64,000 nt of DNA from Castellaniella sp036379515 (GTDB lineage: Bacteria > Pseudomonadota > Gammaproteobacteria > Burkholderiales > Burkholderiaceae_B): the NCBI RefSeq assembly GCF_036379515.1, contig NZ_DASVGN010000031.1, positions 62,001-126,000 on the forward strand, in the 5' to 3' direction. Shown here piece after piece: positions 16,871 through 25,153 of the stretch; the first letter of the stretch is position 1; each line of letters starts with the position of its first letter. The position numbers and the translations under genes are program-made. The notes beneath the pieces were generated by a model. That model had not been told where the DNA came from, did no database searches, and saw only the letters and a list, made by a program, of their open reading frames with translations.

Positions 16871-16919
16871 CTGGAGGCGCAAGCCGGAATCGAACCGACG
16901 TACACGGATTTGCAATCCG
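16871..16919. repeat. att direct repeat, right copy (within tRNA-Cys)
   Basis: Exact copy of 13518-13566. It lies inside the 3' half of the complete tRNA-Cys gene. The 64 bases between this copy and the IS right end show no feature. Confidence 0.9.
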
Positions 16920-16945
16920 CTGCATAACCACTCTGCCATTGCGCC
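16872..16945 (-). tRNA. tRNA-Cys (GCA), CCA encoded
   Basis: Read on the minus strand the 74-nt gene folds as a standard cloverleaf. The acceptor stem is GGCGCAA/TTGCGCC, the anticodon arm is GGATTGCAAATCC with anticodon GCA, the T arm contains GGTTCGATTCC, and the gene ends in TCCA. It serves as the integration target of the neighbouring prophage remnant and has been regenerated intact. Confidence 0.97.
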
Positions 16946-16987
16946 AACAAGCGGCTCAACCACCGTGCGTGTCAAGCCAAGTCGGCC

Positions 16988-16993
16988 ATTATA
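16988..16993 (-). promoter_or_regulatory. -10 element of tRNA-Cys promoter
   Basis: A perfect TATAAT on the minus strand, 42 bases upstream of the tRNA 5' end. A matching -35 at 16-18 bases is poor (ATGGTG region), so only the -10 is called. Because this promoter lies outside the integrated element, the tRNA stays expressed. Confidence 0.55.
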
Positions 16994-17080
16994 CGATACT
17001 TTGCAATGGCACCATTCTGATTGGGACGGCGCAGGCTAAGATAGGTCGTTGCAGCTTTTTTGCAGCATTACGGGTGGATC

Positions 17081-18217
17081 ATGGGCAGCAATTTATCGAT
17101 TGTCATGGGCGCAGTCTGGCTCTACGTTATTTGGCGTTTTGTCTGGCCGCTGCCCATCGGGGCAGGGGGGCGGGTGCTGCTGGCCTTGGTGCTGTTTCTC
17201 GCCGCCGAATATCACTGGGTGACGGGGCGCTATTTTGGGACTTTGGCCTCCCCCGAGCTGCCGCAAGCGGTCCTGTTGGTCCTGGCCTGGGCCTTTGGTG
17301 CATTCCTTCTACTGGGCATGCTGGTGTTGTTGCGTGACGTGGTGGGCAGCCTGGTGTTCATCGTGGCGCGCGCACCGGGGCGTGTCATCCTGACGGGGCA
17401 CGGGGTGCAGTGGTTCGTGGGCGCACTTGCTCTCGTTTTGGCGGCGGTGGGTGTCTGGCAGGCGGTCAAAGTTCCTGACGTGAAGACGGTAAACATCACG
17501 CTGCCGAACTTGCCGCAGGCCTTCGACGGATATCGCATCGTGCAGCTGACTGATCTGCATGCCAGCCGGTTGCTGCCGCAGTCCTGGCAGGCCGCCGTGG
17601 TCGCTCGTGCCGATGCCCTGAAGCCGAACCTGATCGTCATCACTGGCGACCTGGCCGATGGCGCCCCGGCACAGCGTGCACAGGATGTCAGCCCTCTCAA
17701 GAACCTGACAGCGGCGGACGGCGTGCTGGCGATCCCTGGGAATCACGAGTATTACGCCGATTATCGCGACTGGATGGTGGCCTACCGGGCGTTGGGTTTG
17801 CACATGCTGGAGAATCAGCATGTCTTGATCCAGCACGATGGCGCTACCTTGGCTGTCGCTGGCCTCACGGATCGGCAGGCCGGAGCCTTTGATCTGCCGA
17901 AGCCTGATCTCACGGCTGCACTGGCGGGTGTCCCGCCAGGGACAACCACCATCCTGCTCGAGCACCGGCCTGGCGATGCGGTTCAGAACGCGCAAGCGGG
18001 CATTGCGTTGCAGTTGTCGGGTCATACTCATGGCGGCCAGATCCGCGGGCCGGATCTTCTGGTGAAGCGTGCCAACAACGGGTTCCTTTCCGGTATCTAT
18101 CACGTGGGACCCATGGTGCTGTATGTCAGCAATGGCACCGGCCTGTGGAATGGTCTGGCAATTCGCTTGGGTCGGCCGTCGGAAATCACGCAGATCGTGC
18201 TGCACTCTGGGCGCTGA
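17081..18217 (+). CDS. membrane-anchored metallophosphoesterase (YkuE/YaeI-like)
   Basis: A 378-aa protein from the ATG at 17081. About four membrane segments occupy residues 1-140. A calcineurin-like phosphoesterase domain follows with all metal motifs: QLTDLHASRL (D-x-H), ITGDLADG (GD), PGNHEYYAD (GNHE), LLEHRPGD and LSGHTHGGQIRG (GHTH). The closest named relatives are YkuE/YaeI phosphodiesterases, some acting on lipid A precursors or UDP-sugars. Substrate uncertain. Confidence 0.9.
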   Translation: MGSNLSIVMGAVWLYVIWRFVWPLPIGAGGRVLLALVLFLAAEYHWVTGRYFGTLASPELPQAVLLVLAWAFGAFLLLGMLVLLRDVVGSLVFIVARAPGRVILTGHGVQWFVGALALVLAAVGVWQAVKVPDVKTVNITLPNLPQAFDGYRIVQLTDLHASRLLPQSWQAAVVARADALKPNLIVITGDLADGAPAQRAQDVSPLKNLTAADGVLAIPGNHEYYADYRDWMVAYRALGLHMLENQHVLIQHDGATLAVAGLTDRQAGAFDLPKPDLTAALAGVPPGTTTILLEHRPGDAVQNAQAGIALQLSGHTHGGQIRGPDLLVKRANNGFLSGIYHVGPMVLYVSNGTGLWNGLAIRLGRPSEITQIVLHSGR

Positions 18218-18265
18218 GGGCATCCTTTCGCGATATTCTGGAGGCTGGCTCTAGTGGGAAGTGGC

Positions 18266-19285
18266 ATGGAACATGAAGATTTTCTTTCTGAAGTCCTGCA
18301 AACGGTGCCTCGCGCGCAGTCTGTTGAGGAACTGACCCGTCCGTTGCTTGATGCGCTCAGTGTCGCCACGAAGTTCGAGACCACTTACCTGACCACGATC
18401 GATCTGGACGCTGGCATTCAGCATGTGCAGTTCGCGCTCAACAAGGAGGCCCTCCAGATCCCGGAAGGCCTTGATGTTCCTTGGCGAGACACACTGTGCA
18501 AGCGTGCACTGGATGAACACCTTTCGTACACCGATGATGTCTCCGGGCATTGGGGGGACTCAGACGCTGCGCGTGCGCTTGGGATTCAAACCTATCTGAG
18601 CGTCCCCGTGCGTACGCAAGAAGGCGAGTTGCTGGGCACTCTGTGCGCCGCAAGCATGGATCGAAAGCCGCTGACTCAGCGCGCTCAGCCCTTGCTGCAA
18701 CTTTTTTCTTACCTGATTGGCAGGTGGGTCGAGCGTGAGCTCCTGGTCGAAAAATTGCGTGTGGCCAACGCTCAATTGGCAAATCAAGCGCTGATTGACG
18801 TGCTGACCGGCTTGCCTAATCGTCGAGCGGTCGTAGACGAGCTTGGCCGGCTGCTCGCCCGTGCCAAGCGCGACGGCCAGAACGTCATGGTGGGGCTGAT
18901 CGACCTGGATGGCTTCAAGGCCATCAATGATACGTATGGCCACCTGGCCGGTGATCGGTTGCTGGCGCAAGTAGCGCAGCGCATGCACGAGACTTTGCGT
19001 TCGGCTGACCTGCTGGGGCGCGTGGGGGGTGACGAGTTTGTGGTTTTGGCACCCGGCCCTTATGAGCAGGCCACGACAGAGGCAGCCAATCAGGCGCTGC
19101 AGTGTCGCCTTGCCGAGGCTAGCATTGGAACCTACGATATTGGTACGACCAGCATTGATTACGGCGGTGCCAGCGTCGGGGTGGTCGCGATCGACCCGCT
19201 CGAAGTGGATGCTGAAGGCGCATTGCGCCTGGCTGACAGCCTGATGTACCAGGTCAAGAAAGCACGCAAAGTCGGGCGTCAGTGA
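18266..19285 (+). CDS. diguanylate cyclase with GAF domain
   Basis: A 339-aa protein. Residues about 15-160 are a GAF sensor domain, joined by a helical linker to a GGDEF domain. The active site is RVGGDEFVV, and RSAD five residues before it is the inhibitory I-site for product feedback. DLDGFKAINDTYGHLAGD is the GTP/metal motif. It should make cyclic di-GMP in the cytoplasm in response to a small ligand. The ATG at 18266 is chosen; a GTG at 18254 is the alternative. No membrane segments. Confidence 0.93.
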   Translation: MEHEDFLSEVLQTVPRAQSVEELTRPLLDALSVATKFETTYLTTIDLDAGIQHVQFALNKEALQIPEGLDVPWRDTLCKRALDEHLSYTDDVSGHWGDSDAARALGIQTYLSVPVRTQEGELLGTLCAASMDRKPLTQRAQPLLQLFSYLIGRWVERELLVEKLRVANAQLANQALIDVLTGLPNRRAVVDELGRLLARAKRDGQNVMVGLIDLDGFKAINDTYGHLAGDRLLAQVAQRMHETLRSADLLGRVGGDEFVVLAPGPYEQATTEAANQALQCRLAEASIGTYDIGTTSIDYGGASVGVVAIDPLEVDAEGALRLADSLMYQVKKARKVGRQ

Positions 19286-19303
19286 TTTCTTCTGGCGGGT
19301 CAG

Positions 19304-20050
19304 GTGTTCCATCCGGTCGGCAAAGGGGCCTTGAGGGCAATCGTCAAAGTGGGGAATTCCCTGCACACTCGTCGTGGTTCTGAATCGGGCCTTCCTTTTT
19401 GCGCGTTGGTGTCGGTATCGATGGCTGCACTGCTGTGTCTCGCACTGAGTACCCTTTCGGCCGATGCTCGCGCCGATACCGCGCAACCGGCGTGCGCTCC
19501 GAGTGCTCCGCCAACGGCCGCTTATCTCGAAAAAATCCATGAACTTGGCCAGATGCTGGGCATCACGAACGATTATGGGTCGAAGCACGGCATGATGATC
19601 GAGCCCCAGGCCGCGCGTGTCGTTGTGGCCGGGAAAGACATCTACGGCTACGACCTGACGCTCGCGCCTGCAGCTGCCGACGCCTATCGGCGCATGATTG
19701 CTGCTGCCGCGCAAGACGGGGTTTCCATCCAGGGGGTATCGGGTTTTCGCAGCGCGCAGGATCAATATGACATCATGGCATCAGACCTGCGCAAAGGGGC
19801 CTCGCTGGCCCACGTCCTGGCGCGGAACACCCCACCCGGCTACAGCCAGCACCAGACCGGGCGTGCGATCGATCTTGCAACCCCTGGCTCCGAACCTGTC
19901 ACCCGCGCTTTTGCGAGCACTATCGCCTATCGGTGGTTGGCAAAGCACGCTGCCAGTTTCGGATTCTCGATGACATATCCCGCTGGCAACTCGCAGGGAA
20001 TTGAGTTCGAACCTTGGCACTGGTACTACGACACTGTGGAGTGTCATTGA
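19304..20050 (+). CDS. D-alanyl-D-alanine carboxypeptidase, VanY/LAS type
   Basis: A peptidoglycan carboxypeptidase with a hydrophobic signal segment (LVSVSMAALLCLALSTLSADARA, about residues 36-58) and a VanY domain. Zinc and catalytic residues are seen in SGFRSAQDQY, YSQHQTGRAIDL (H and D ligands) and EPWHWYY (catalytic region and third ligand). The open frame starts with GTG at 19304. An internal GTG nearer the signal segment is possible, as a 35-residue extension before a signal peptide is unusual. A strong terminator follows. Confidence 0.87.
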   Translation: MFHPVGKGALRAIVKVGNSLHTRRGSESGLPFCALVSVSMAALLCLALSTLSADARADTAQPACAPSAPPTAAYLEKIHELGQMLGITNDYGSKHGMMIEPQAARVVVAGKDIYGYDLTLAPAAADAYRRMIAAAAQDGVSIQGVSGFRSAQDQYDIMASDLRKGASLAHVLARNTPPGYSQHQTGRAIDLATPGSEPVTRAFASTIAYRWLAKHAASFGFSMTYPAGNSQGIEFEPWHWYYDTVECH

Positions 20051-20078
20051 TCTTCTGATCAGCGTCTGCAAACGCAAA

Positions 20079-20108
20079 AGAGCCCAGACCGGAGTCTGGG
20101 CTCTTTTT
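20079..20108 (+). terminator. rho-independent terminator
   Basis: AGAGCCCAGAC (20079-20089), a four-base loop, then GTCTGGGCTCT (20094-20104) and a T-run to 20108. The 11-base stem is perfect. It ends the carboxypeptidase transcript, and the A-run on its 5' side means it may also serve tRNA-Gly transcription from the other strand. Confidence 0.9.
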
Positions 20109-20113
20109 GAATC

Positions 20114-20189
20114 TGGAGCGGGAAACGAGTCTCGAACTCGCGACCTCAACCTTGGCAAGGTTGCGCTCTACCAACTGAGCTATTCCCGC
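20114..20189 (-). tRNA. tRNA-Gly (GCC), CCA encoded
   Basis: A 76-nt gene on the minus strand starting GCGGGAATAGCTCAG. The anticodon arm contains CCTTGCCAAGG with anticodon GCC, the T arm is GAGTTCGAGACTC, and it ends CTCCA. All four arms pair. Confidence 0.97.
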
Positions 20190-20216
20190 GTTTCTTAGCC
20201 AGAAGCTAAGCTCTGC

Positions 20217-20245
20217 ATTATATGACGTCTTGCTACGCTCGTCAA
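20217..20245 (-). promoter_or_regulatory. sigma70 promoter of tRNA-Gly
   Basis: On the minus strand TTGACG (20240-20245), a 17-base spacer and TATAAT (20217-20222), 27 bases upstream of the tRNA 5' end. This is a near-consensus promoter. A small inverted repeat CTTAGC/GCTAAG lies between it and the tRNA. Confidence 0.85.
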
Positions 20246-20412
20246 ACTGGCTTCGTGTTTCTCCGGGCTAGGGGGCTTCCTGGAAGAAGCCCGTCACCGC
20301 ACGAAATCAGGCAGGAAGCGAACTATACGGGATGGCTTACTTCCGTGTCAAATTCGGTGGTGCTGGAAGCAGGGTATGCTTACGCCTTCCCCTTCCACAG
20401 AGGCTTTCTGCC

Positions 20413-21492
20413 GTGCCGTTGACCTTCGTCGAGCAGGATTTACAGCCCTACAACACGCTGGGTTTGACGGCGCGTGCACCGGTGTCCGTGCTGTCTGACG
20501 AGTCTGAGCTTGCCGAGGTGTGTCGCGAGGTTGCAGCATGTCCAGCCTCGCAAGCACCTTTCATTCTGGGCGGCGGCAGCAACGTGGTGATGGAGCCATG
20601 TCCTCAGCACCGAGTGCTGCGTGTGGCCCTGCGCGGAGTGGGCTTGTGGCGCGAAACGGCGACCCACTGGATCGTGGAGGCGGCGGCTGGCGAATCGTGG
20701 CACGGATTCGTATCGTACTGCCTAGCTCAGGGCTGGGCTGGGCTCGAGAACCTGGCCTTGATTCCAGGCACTGTTGGTGCGGCTCCGGTGCAAAATATTG
20801 GCGCCTACGGGGTGGAGCTCGCCGAGCGCCTGCATTCTGTAGTGGCCTGGGATTTGCGGGCTGGCTGTGCCTGTGAGTTGTCTGCCAGCGATTGTGGCTT
20901 TGCCTACCGTGACAGCCTTTTCAAGCAGGCGGGGCCGGGGGGCTGGTTGATCACCCGGGTGCGGGTGGCTTTGCCCAAGCGCTGGTCCCCTCGGTTGGGT
21001 TACCCCGATCTGCGGAGACATCCGTTACTGCAGGTGGGCGACCCTGCGCAGGCGCAAGCGGTTGTCAGTAGCGCCCATGAGGACGACTGTAAAAAGGACC
21101 TGACGCCGCAGCGGGTGTTCGACGCAGTCTGCGATATCAGGCGCCACAAGCTGCCCGACCCGGTAGTGCTGGGCAATGCCGGCAGTTTCTTCAAGAACCC
21201 CATGGTTCCTGCGGCTCAGGCACAGCGTTTGCAGGTGCGTTTTCCGGGGCTGCGGATGTATCCGCAGCCTGACGGTTTCGTGAAGCTGGCGGCCGGGTGG
21301 TTGATCGAGCAGGCGGGCTGGAAGGGGAGATGTCTGGGGCCTGTCGGTATGCATGATCGCCAGTCGCTCGTGCTCGTCAACCATGGCGGCGCTACGGCCG
21401 ACGATGTGCACGCGCTGGCGAGTGCCGTGCAGGCTGATGTCCGGCAGCGCTTTGGGGTGGCGTTGGAGCAGGAGCCCGTCAGTCTGAACTGA
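20413..21492 (+). CDS. murB: UDP-N-acetylenolpyruvoylglucosamine reductase
   Basis: Reduces UDP-GlcNAc-enolpyruvate to UDP-MurNAc with NADPH and FAD in peptidoglycan synthesis. The GTG at 20413 gives 359 aa, close to the E. coli-type (type I) enzyme; the open frame upstream is not MurB-like. FAD-binding ILGGGSNVVM, GTVGAAPVQNIGAYGVE, the conserved CGFAYRDSLFK, and the catalytic GNAGSFFKNP are all intact. AGAGG lies about 11 bases before the GTG. It is convergent with dapB. Confidence 0.94.
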   Translation: MPLTFVEQDLQPYNTLGLTARAPVSVLSDESELAEVCREVAACPASQAPFILGGGSNVVMEPCPQHRVLRVALRGVGLWRETATHWIVEAAAGESWHGFVSYCLAQGWAGLENLALIPGTVGAAPVQNIGAYGVELAERLHSVVAWDLRAGCACELSASDCGFAYRDSLFKQAGPGGWLITRVRVALPKRWSPRLGYPDLRRHPLLQVGDPAQAQAVVSSAHEDDCKKDLTPQRVFDAVCDIRRHKLPDPVVLGNAGSFFKNPMVPAAQAQRLQVRFPGLRMYPQPDGFVKLAAGWLIEQAGWKGRCLGPVGMHDRQSLVLVNHGGATADDVHALASAVQADVRQRFGVALEQEPVSLN

Positions 21493-21540
21493 CTGTCGTG
21501 GCTGACGGCAAGCCGCGAGACACTGCCGCTGCGACCGTAT

Positions 21541-22329
21541 TCAGGCCAGCACGTCCTGCATGTCGAAGAGGCCGAATTCTTTGCGCGACAGGTAACGTGC
21601 AGCGCGCAGGCTACCTTGCGCGTAGGTGGCGCGGCTGCTGGATCGGTGCGTGATTTCGATGCGTTCGCCAATACCGCAGAAGTACACCGTGTGGTCTCCC
21701 ACGATGTCGCCGCCCCGCACGCTGGAAAATCCGATGTGCCCGTCTTGTCGCACGCCCGTGTGGCCATGGCGGGACCAATCGGCGACGTCGTCGAGCGCGA
21801 CTCCCCAGGCTTGCGCCACAGCGCCACCCATGGCAAGGGCCGTGCCGGAAGGGGCGTCGACCTTATTGCGGTGGTGAGCCTCGAAGACCTCGACGTCGTA
21901 GCCTGAGTTGAGCAGTTTGGCCGCTGTTTCCAGCAGTTTGAGCGTGACGTTGACACCCACGCTCATATTGGGTGCAAACACGATGCCCACTTTTTGAGCG
22001 GCCGCGCGGATGGCTTGTTTGCCTTGCGCGTCGAACCCGGTGGTACCAATGACGCATTTGACGCCGTGCTGCACGCAGGCCTTCAGATGGTTGAGCGTGC
22101 CTTCAGGGCGAGTGAAGTCGATCAGGCAATCTGCTTGGGACAGGGCCTGTAAATCGTCTGTGACAAGAACCCCGGTTTCACGGCCCAGGAACGCGCCTGC
22201 ATCTTGTCCGAGGGCGCCTGAGCCCGTGTGGTCCAATGCGAGGGTAAGGGTCAGGTCTTCGGCTTCGAGCACAGCCTGAATCAGCATCCGCCCCATACGG
22301 CCGGAGGCTCCTGCGACGGCGATTCTCAT
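21541..22329 (-). CDS. dapB: 4-hydroxy-tetrahydrodipicolinate reductase
   Basis: NAD(P)H-dependent reductase of the lysine/diaminopimelate pathway, 262 aa. The N-terminal nucleotide site is VAGASGRMGRML; the catalytic and substrate region is FEAHHRNKVDAPSGTAL. Length and motifs are canonical. The start overlaps the bamE stop by 4 bases, so the two are translationally coupled. Confidence 0.97.
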   Translation of the reverse strand: MRIAVAGASGRMGRMLIQAVLEAEDLTLTLALDHTGSGALGQDAGAFLGRETGVLVTDDLQALSQADCLIDFTRPEGTLNHLKACVQHGVKCVIGTTGFDAQGKQAIRAAAQKVGIVFAPNMSVGVNVTLKLLETAAKLLNSGYDVEVFEAHHRNKVDAPSGTALAMGGAVAQAWGVALDDVADWSRHGHTGVRQDGHIGFSSVRGGDIVGDHTVYFCGIGERIEITHRSSSRATYAQGSLRAARYLSRKEFGLFDMQDVLA

Positions 22330-22919
22330 TGCTGCTGGCCTCCGGGTGCTGGTGTTGGCTGAGCCGGTACCGGGGCCGGCATCGCGGGGACCGGAATAGC
22401 GCTTGGCGCCGGAGTGGCTGTGGTATCAGTGGGTGCAGCCGTGGTGTCAGTGCCTTGAGCGGGTGCTGCGACGGCTGGCGGGTTGGCCTTGGGGGTGCCT
22501 TCTTTCTGGATGGCTTCGCGCCCGTTGTCGATCTTCTGGAATGGCTGGCGGTCGGGTTGTGCGTCGCCCGACCAGCGCACCAGTTTGTCGTCCTTGAACC
22601 AGACCGTGAACTTGCGCAGTTCGTCCTTGCCGTAGCCTGGCTGGTTGTAGAAGGGGTAATCCCAGCGGTCGGCGTGGAAGGCGTCTTCAAGGGTAGGGGT
22701 GCCCAGGATGAACTTCACTTGGTCGCGTGTCATGCCGACTTCGAGCTGTGCCACCTGTTCCGAGGTGATCCAGTTCCCTTGTTGCACTGTGGCCCGGTAA
22801 GGGAAGCCCCAGTTGGTCGAACCGCACCCTGCCAGAGCTAGGGTCAGCATGCCCGTGACCAGGCATAGTTTCACTCTGTGAGATTGGGTACTCGCTCGGA
22901 TACGCACAAAAGCCCCCAT
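22326..22919 (-). CDS. bamE: outer membrane assembly lipoprotein BamE
   Basis: A lipoprotein subunit of the Bam complex that inserts outer-membrane proteins. A lipobox LALAGC follows a short hydrophobic segment, and the SmpA/OmlA core reads LEVGMTRDQVKFILGTPTLEDAFHADRWDYPF. The start at 22919 is chosen to give a normal-length signal sequence; an upstream in-frame start at 22967 is the alternative. The C-terminal 60 residues are an Ala/Pro/Thr-rich tail absent from E. coli BamE. Divergent from fur. Confidence 0.92.
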   Translation of the reverse strand: MGAFVRIRASTQSHRVKLCLVTGMLTLALAGCGSTNWGFPYRATVQQGNWITSEQVAQLEVGMTRDQVKFILGTPTLEDAFHADRWDYPFYNQPGYGKDELRKFTVWFKDDKLVRWSGDAQPDRQPFQKIDNGREAIQKEGTPKANPPAVAAPAQGTDTTAAPTDTTATPAPSAIPVPAMPAPVPAQPTPAPGGQQQ

Positions 22920-23069
22920 AATTCGGATGAGCGGTCTGCAGTCTGCAAACCCCAAAACCGCTATCATAAAGGGAATTCGCAGAGACGCGCGTGTAAGGGC
23001 CGGTGTCGGATGGCCGCTTGGCCGTTGTTGCCGCTTGCTTTCCAGTGCCTGACCCGGGATACTTCAAAC

Positions 23070-23495
23070 ATGAACGACCAAATCGAGCTCAAGAACATGG
23101 GGCTGAAGGCGACTTTCCCGCGCCTGAAAATCCTTGATGTTTTCCGCAAAGCTGAAACGAGGCATCACAGTGCCGAAGACGTGTACCGTGCGCTCATCGC
23201 CGAAGACGTAGACATCGGCCTGGCCACCGTGTATCGCGTCCTCACGCAGTTCGAGCAGGCGGGCATTCTGTTGCGCAGCCAGTTCGATGGCGGCAAAGCC
23301 GTGTTCGAACTCAACGACGGGGATCACCACGATCACCTCATCTGCACCAATTGCGGTCGCGTGGTCGAATTTTCCGACCCCGAAATCGAAAGACGCCAGC
23401 AACGGGTAGCCAAGGACAACGGCTTTGCACTTGAAAGCCATCATATGATGCTTTACGGCATTTGCCCCAAATGCCTGGCAGCCAAGAAAGCCTGA
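23070..23495 (+). CDS. fur: ferric uptake regulator
   Basis: An iron-responsive repressor of 141 aa. The winged helix (GLKATFPRLKILDVF; SAEDVYRALIAEDVDIGLATVYRVL) is followed by the metal-binding DGDHHDHLICTNCGRVVEF and a C-terminal CPKC pair. Length is typical. The bamE-fur divergent layout is common in beta-proteobacteria, and a candidate -10 (TATCAT at 22962-22967) lies 103 bases upstream without a clear -35. The stop is 3 bases from the convergent recN. Confidence 0.96.
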   Translation: MNDQIELKNMGLKATFPRLKILDVFRKAETRHHSAEDVYRALIAEDVDIGLATVYRVLTQFEQAGILLRSQFDGGKAVFELNDGDHHDHLICTNCGRVVEFSDPEIERRQQRVAKDNGFALESHHMMLYGICPKCLAAKKA

Positions 23496-23498
23496 TCG

Positions 23499-25148
23499 CT
23501 ACGCCGACGACAGCCTGAGCATTTCGCGTGCGTGTTCACGCGTGGTCGCCGTGATTTTGACCCCGCCCAGCATGCGGGCGATTTCATCGGTCCGAAGTTC
23601 GTCAGACAGGCTCTGGATCTGCGATGTCGTTTGGCCTTGTTCTGTCGACTTGCTGACCTGAAAGTGCTGACGCGCGCAGGCCGCCACCTGGGGCAAGTGA
23701 GTCACGCACAAGACTTGGTGACGCAGCCCCAGTTGATGCAGCAATCGGCCCACGACCTCGGCGACCGCGCCACCAATGCCGCTGTCCACCTCGTCGAAGA
23801 TCAAGGTTGGGACCCGCGCTGCTTCGCTCGCGATCACGGACAGCGCCAGTGAAATTCGAGCCAGCTCACCGCCCGAGGCGACGCGGATGAGCGGGCGCGG
23901 CGTGACGCCCGCGTGTCCGGCAACCAGGAATTCGATTGAATCGATTCCGTGGGCAGTCGGTTTGCTGGCCGTGAGATCCACCCGAAACGAGCCGCCTTCC
24001 ATTGAAAGCGTTTGCATGGCTGCAGTGACCTGTTCTGACAGACGCTGCGCGGTGACTGCACGGGCTGATGACAAGCTCTTTGCGCATGCCAGGTAGTGTT
24101 CTTCGGCACGTGCACACGCCTGTGTCAGGGCGTCCAGATTCTGGCCGGCCTCGGCTTCTTGAAGCAAGCTGCGCGTTTGTTCGTGCAAGGCGGTCAGGGC
24201 CTCGGGTTCTGTGTGGAAGCGCCGTGCAGCATCGAACATCCGGCTCATGCGGGTATTCGCCTCAGCGAGTGCGTCCGGGTCCAGTTCCAGCCGATCGGCG
24301 TAGGCGTTCAGCCCTGATACGGTTTCGCTGCACAGGATGCGGGCGGATTCCAGAGTCTGGTAGTGCTCTTCCAGGCTGGGGTCGTGACGCAGGAGGGCCT
24401 GCAGGGCTTGTTGCGCCACGTGCAAAGCCTGGGCGACGGACCCGGATTCGCCATCCAGTGCCTCGACGGCCTGTTGAGCGCCTTCTAGCAGGGCTTCGGC
24501 ATGCGCAAGGCGCGACTGTCGGGCACACAAGTCTGGCCATTCGCTCTCCATCGGTGCCAGATCGTCCAGAAAGGCGACGTCTTGCGTCAGGCGGCTGATG
24601 CGTTCAGCCTGATCCGCCTCATGCGTCTGCGCCTGCTGCAGCCTGGCCTGGGCGTCACGCCATTGGTTCCAGGCTTCTGTCAGGGCCTGAGCCTTATCGA
24701 TATGTCCCCCTTGCGTGTCCAGGAGCAAGCGCTGTTGGGCGGTGTCCAGCAGGCTCTGATGAGCGTGTTGCCCATGGATGTCCACCAGCAGGGCCCCCAG
24801 ATCGCGCAGCTGCGTGAGCGTGGCCGGCAAACCATTGATATAGGCCTTGCTGCGACCCTGGGCGTCGATGACGCGTCGCAGGATGAGTTCTGGGCCTTCC
24901 AGTGATTGCTCGGCGAGCCAGGACTGTGCCGCAGCGGGAGCTTCGAAGATTGCGCTGATGTCGGCACGAGATGCGCCTTCGCGCACCAGGCCTGCGTCAC
25001 CTCGTCCCCCCAGGGCCAGCGATAGGGCGTCGATCAGAATCGATTTGCCTGCACCCGTTTCACCTGAAAAGACGGTGAACCCGGCCTCGAAGCCGAGCTC
25101 GATCTGGTCGACGATGACGAAGTCGCGGATGTGCAGGGCGCGCAGCAT
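23499..25148 (-). CDS. recN: DNA repair protein RecN
   Basis: An SMC-like ATPase of double-strand break repair, 549 aa from the ATG at 25148 (MLRALHIRDFVIVDQIEL). Walker A FSGETGAGKS is near residue 35, a long coiled-coil-forming middle contains many Gln/Glu/Ala, and the C-terminal half holds RVASGGELARISLAL, TLIFDEVDSGIGGAVAEVVG and VTHLPQVAACA. The start lies 5 bases after the nadK stop, so both are co-transcribed, as in many beta- and gamma-proteobacteria. Confidence 0.96.
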   Translation of the reverse strand: MLRALHIRDFVIVDQIELGFEAGFTVFSGETGAGKSILIDALSLALGGRGDAGLVREGASRADISAIFEAPAAAQSWLAEQSLEGPELILRRVIDAQGRSKAYINGLPATLTQLRDLGALLVDIHGQHAHQSLLDTAQQRLLLDTQGGHIDKAQALTEAWNQWRDAQARLQQAQTHEADQAERISRLTQDVAFLDDLAPMESEWPDLCARQSRLAHAEALLEGAQQAVEALDGESGSVAQALHVAQQALQALLRHDPSLEEHYQTLESARILCSETVSGLNAYADRLELDPDALAEANTRMSRMFDAARRFHTEPEALTALHEQTRSLLQEAEAGQNLDALTQACARAEEHYLACAKSLSSARAVTAQRLSEQVTAAMQTLSMEGGSFRVDLTASKPTAHGIDSIEFLVAGHAGVTPRPLIRVASGGELARISLALSVIASEAARVPTLIFDEVDSGIGGAVAEVVGRLLHQLGLRHQVLCVTHLPQVAACARQHFQVSKSTEQGQTTSQIQSLSDELRTDEIARMLGGVKITATTREHAREMLRLSSA

Positions 25149-25153
25149 GGGGA

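Larger units (their letters stand above)
13518..16919. mobile_element. decayed prophage/genomic island integrated in tRNA-Cys
   Basis: Bounded by exact 49-bp direct repeats (13518-13566 and 16871-16919), the second being the 3' half of an intact tRNA-Cys. Contents are, in order, the C-terminal end of a tyrosine integrase (minus), a portal fragment fused to a topoisomerase-IB-like domain, a small phage protein, a terminator, a truncated ORF and an IS256-family element. Integration at the anticodon side of a tRNA with regeneration of the gene is classic for tyrosine recombinases. At 3.4 kb with only one integrase stub, the element has lost most of its genome and is not mobile by itself. Confidence 0.85.
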
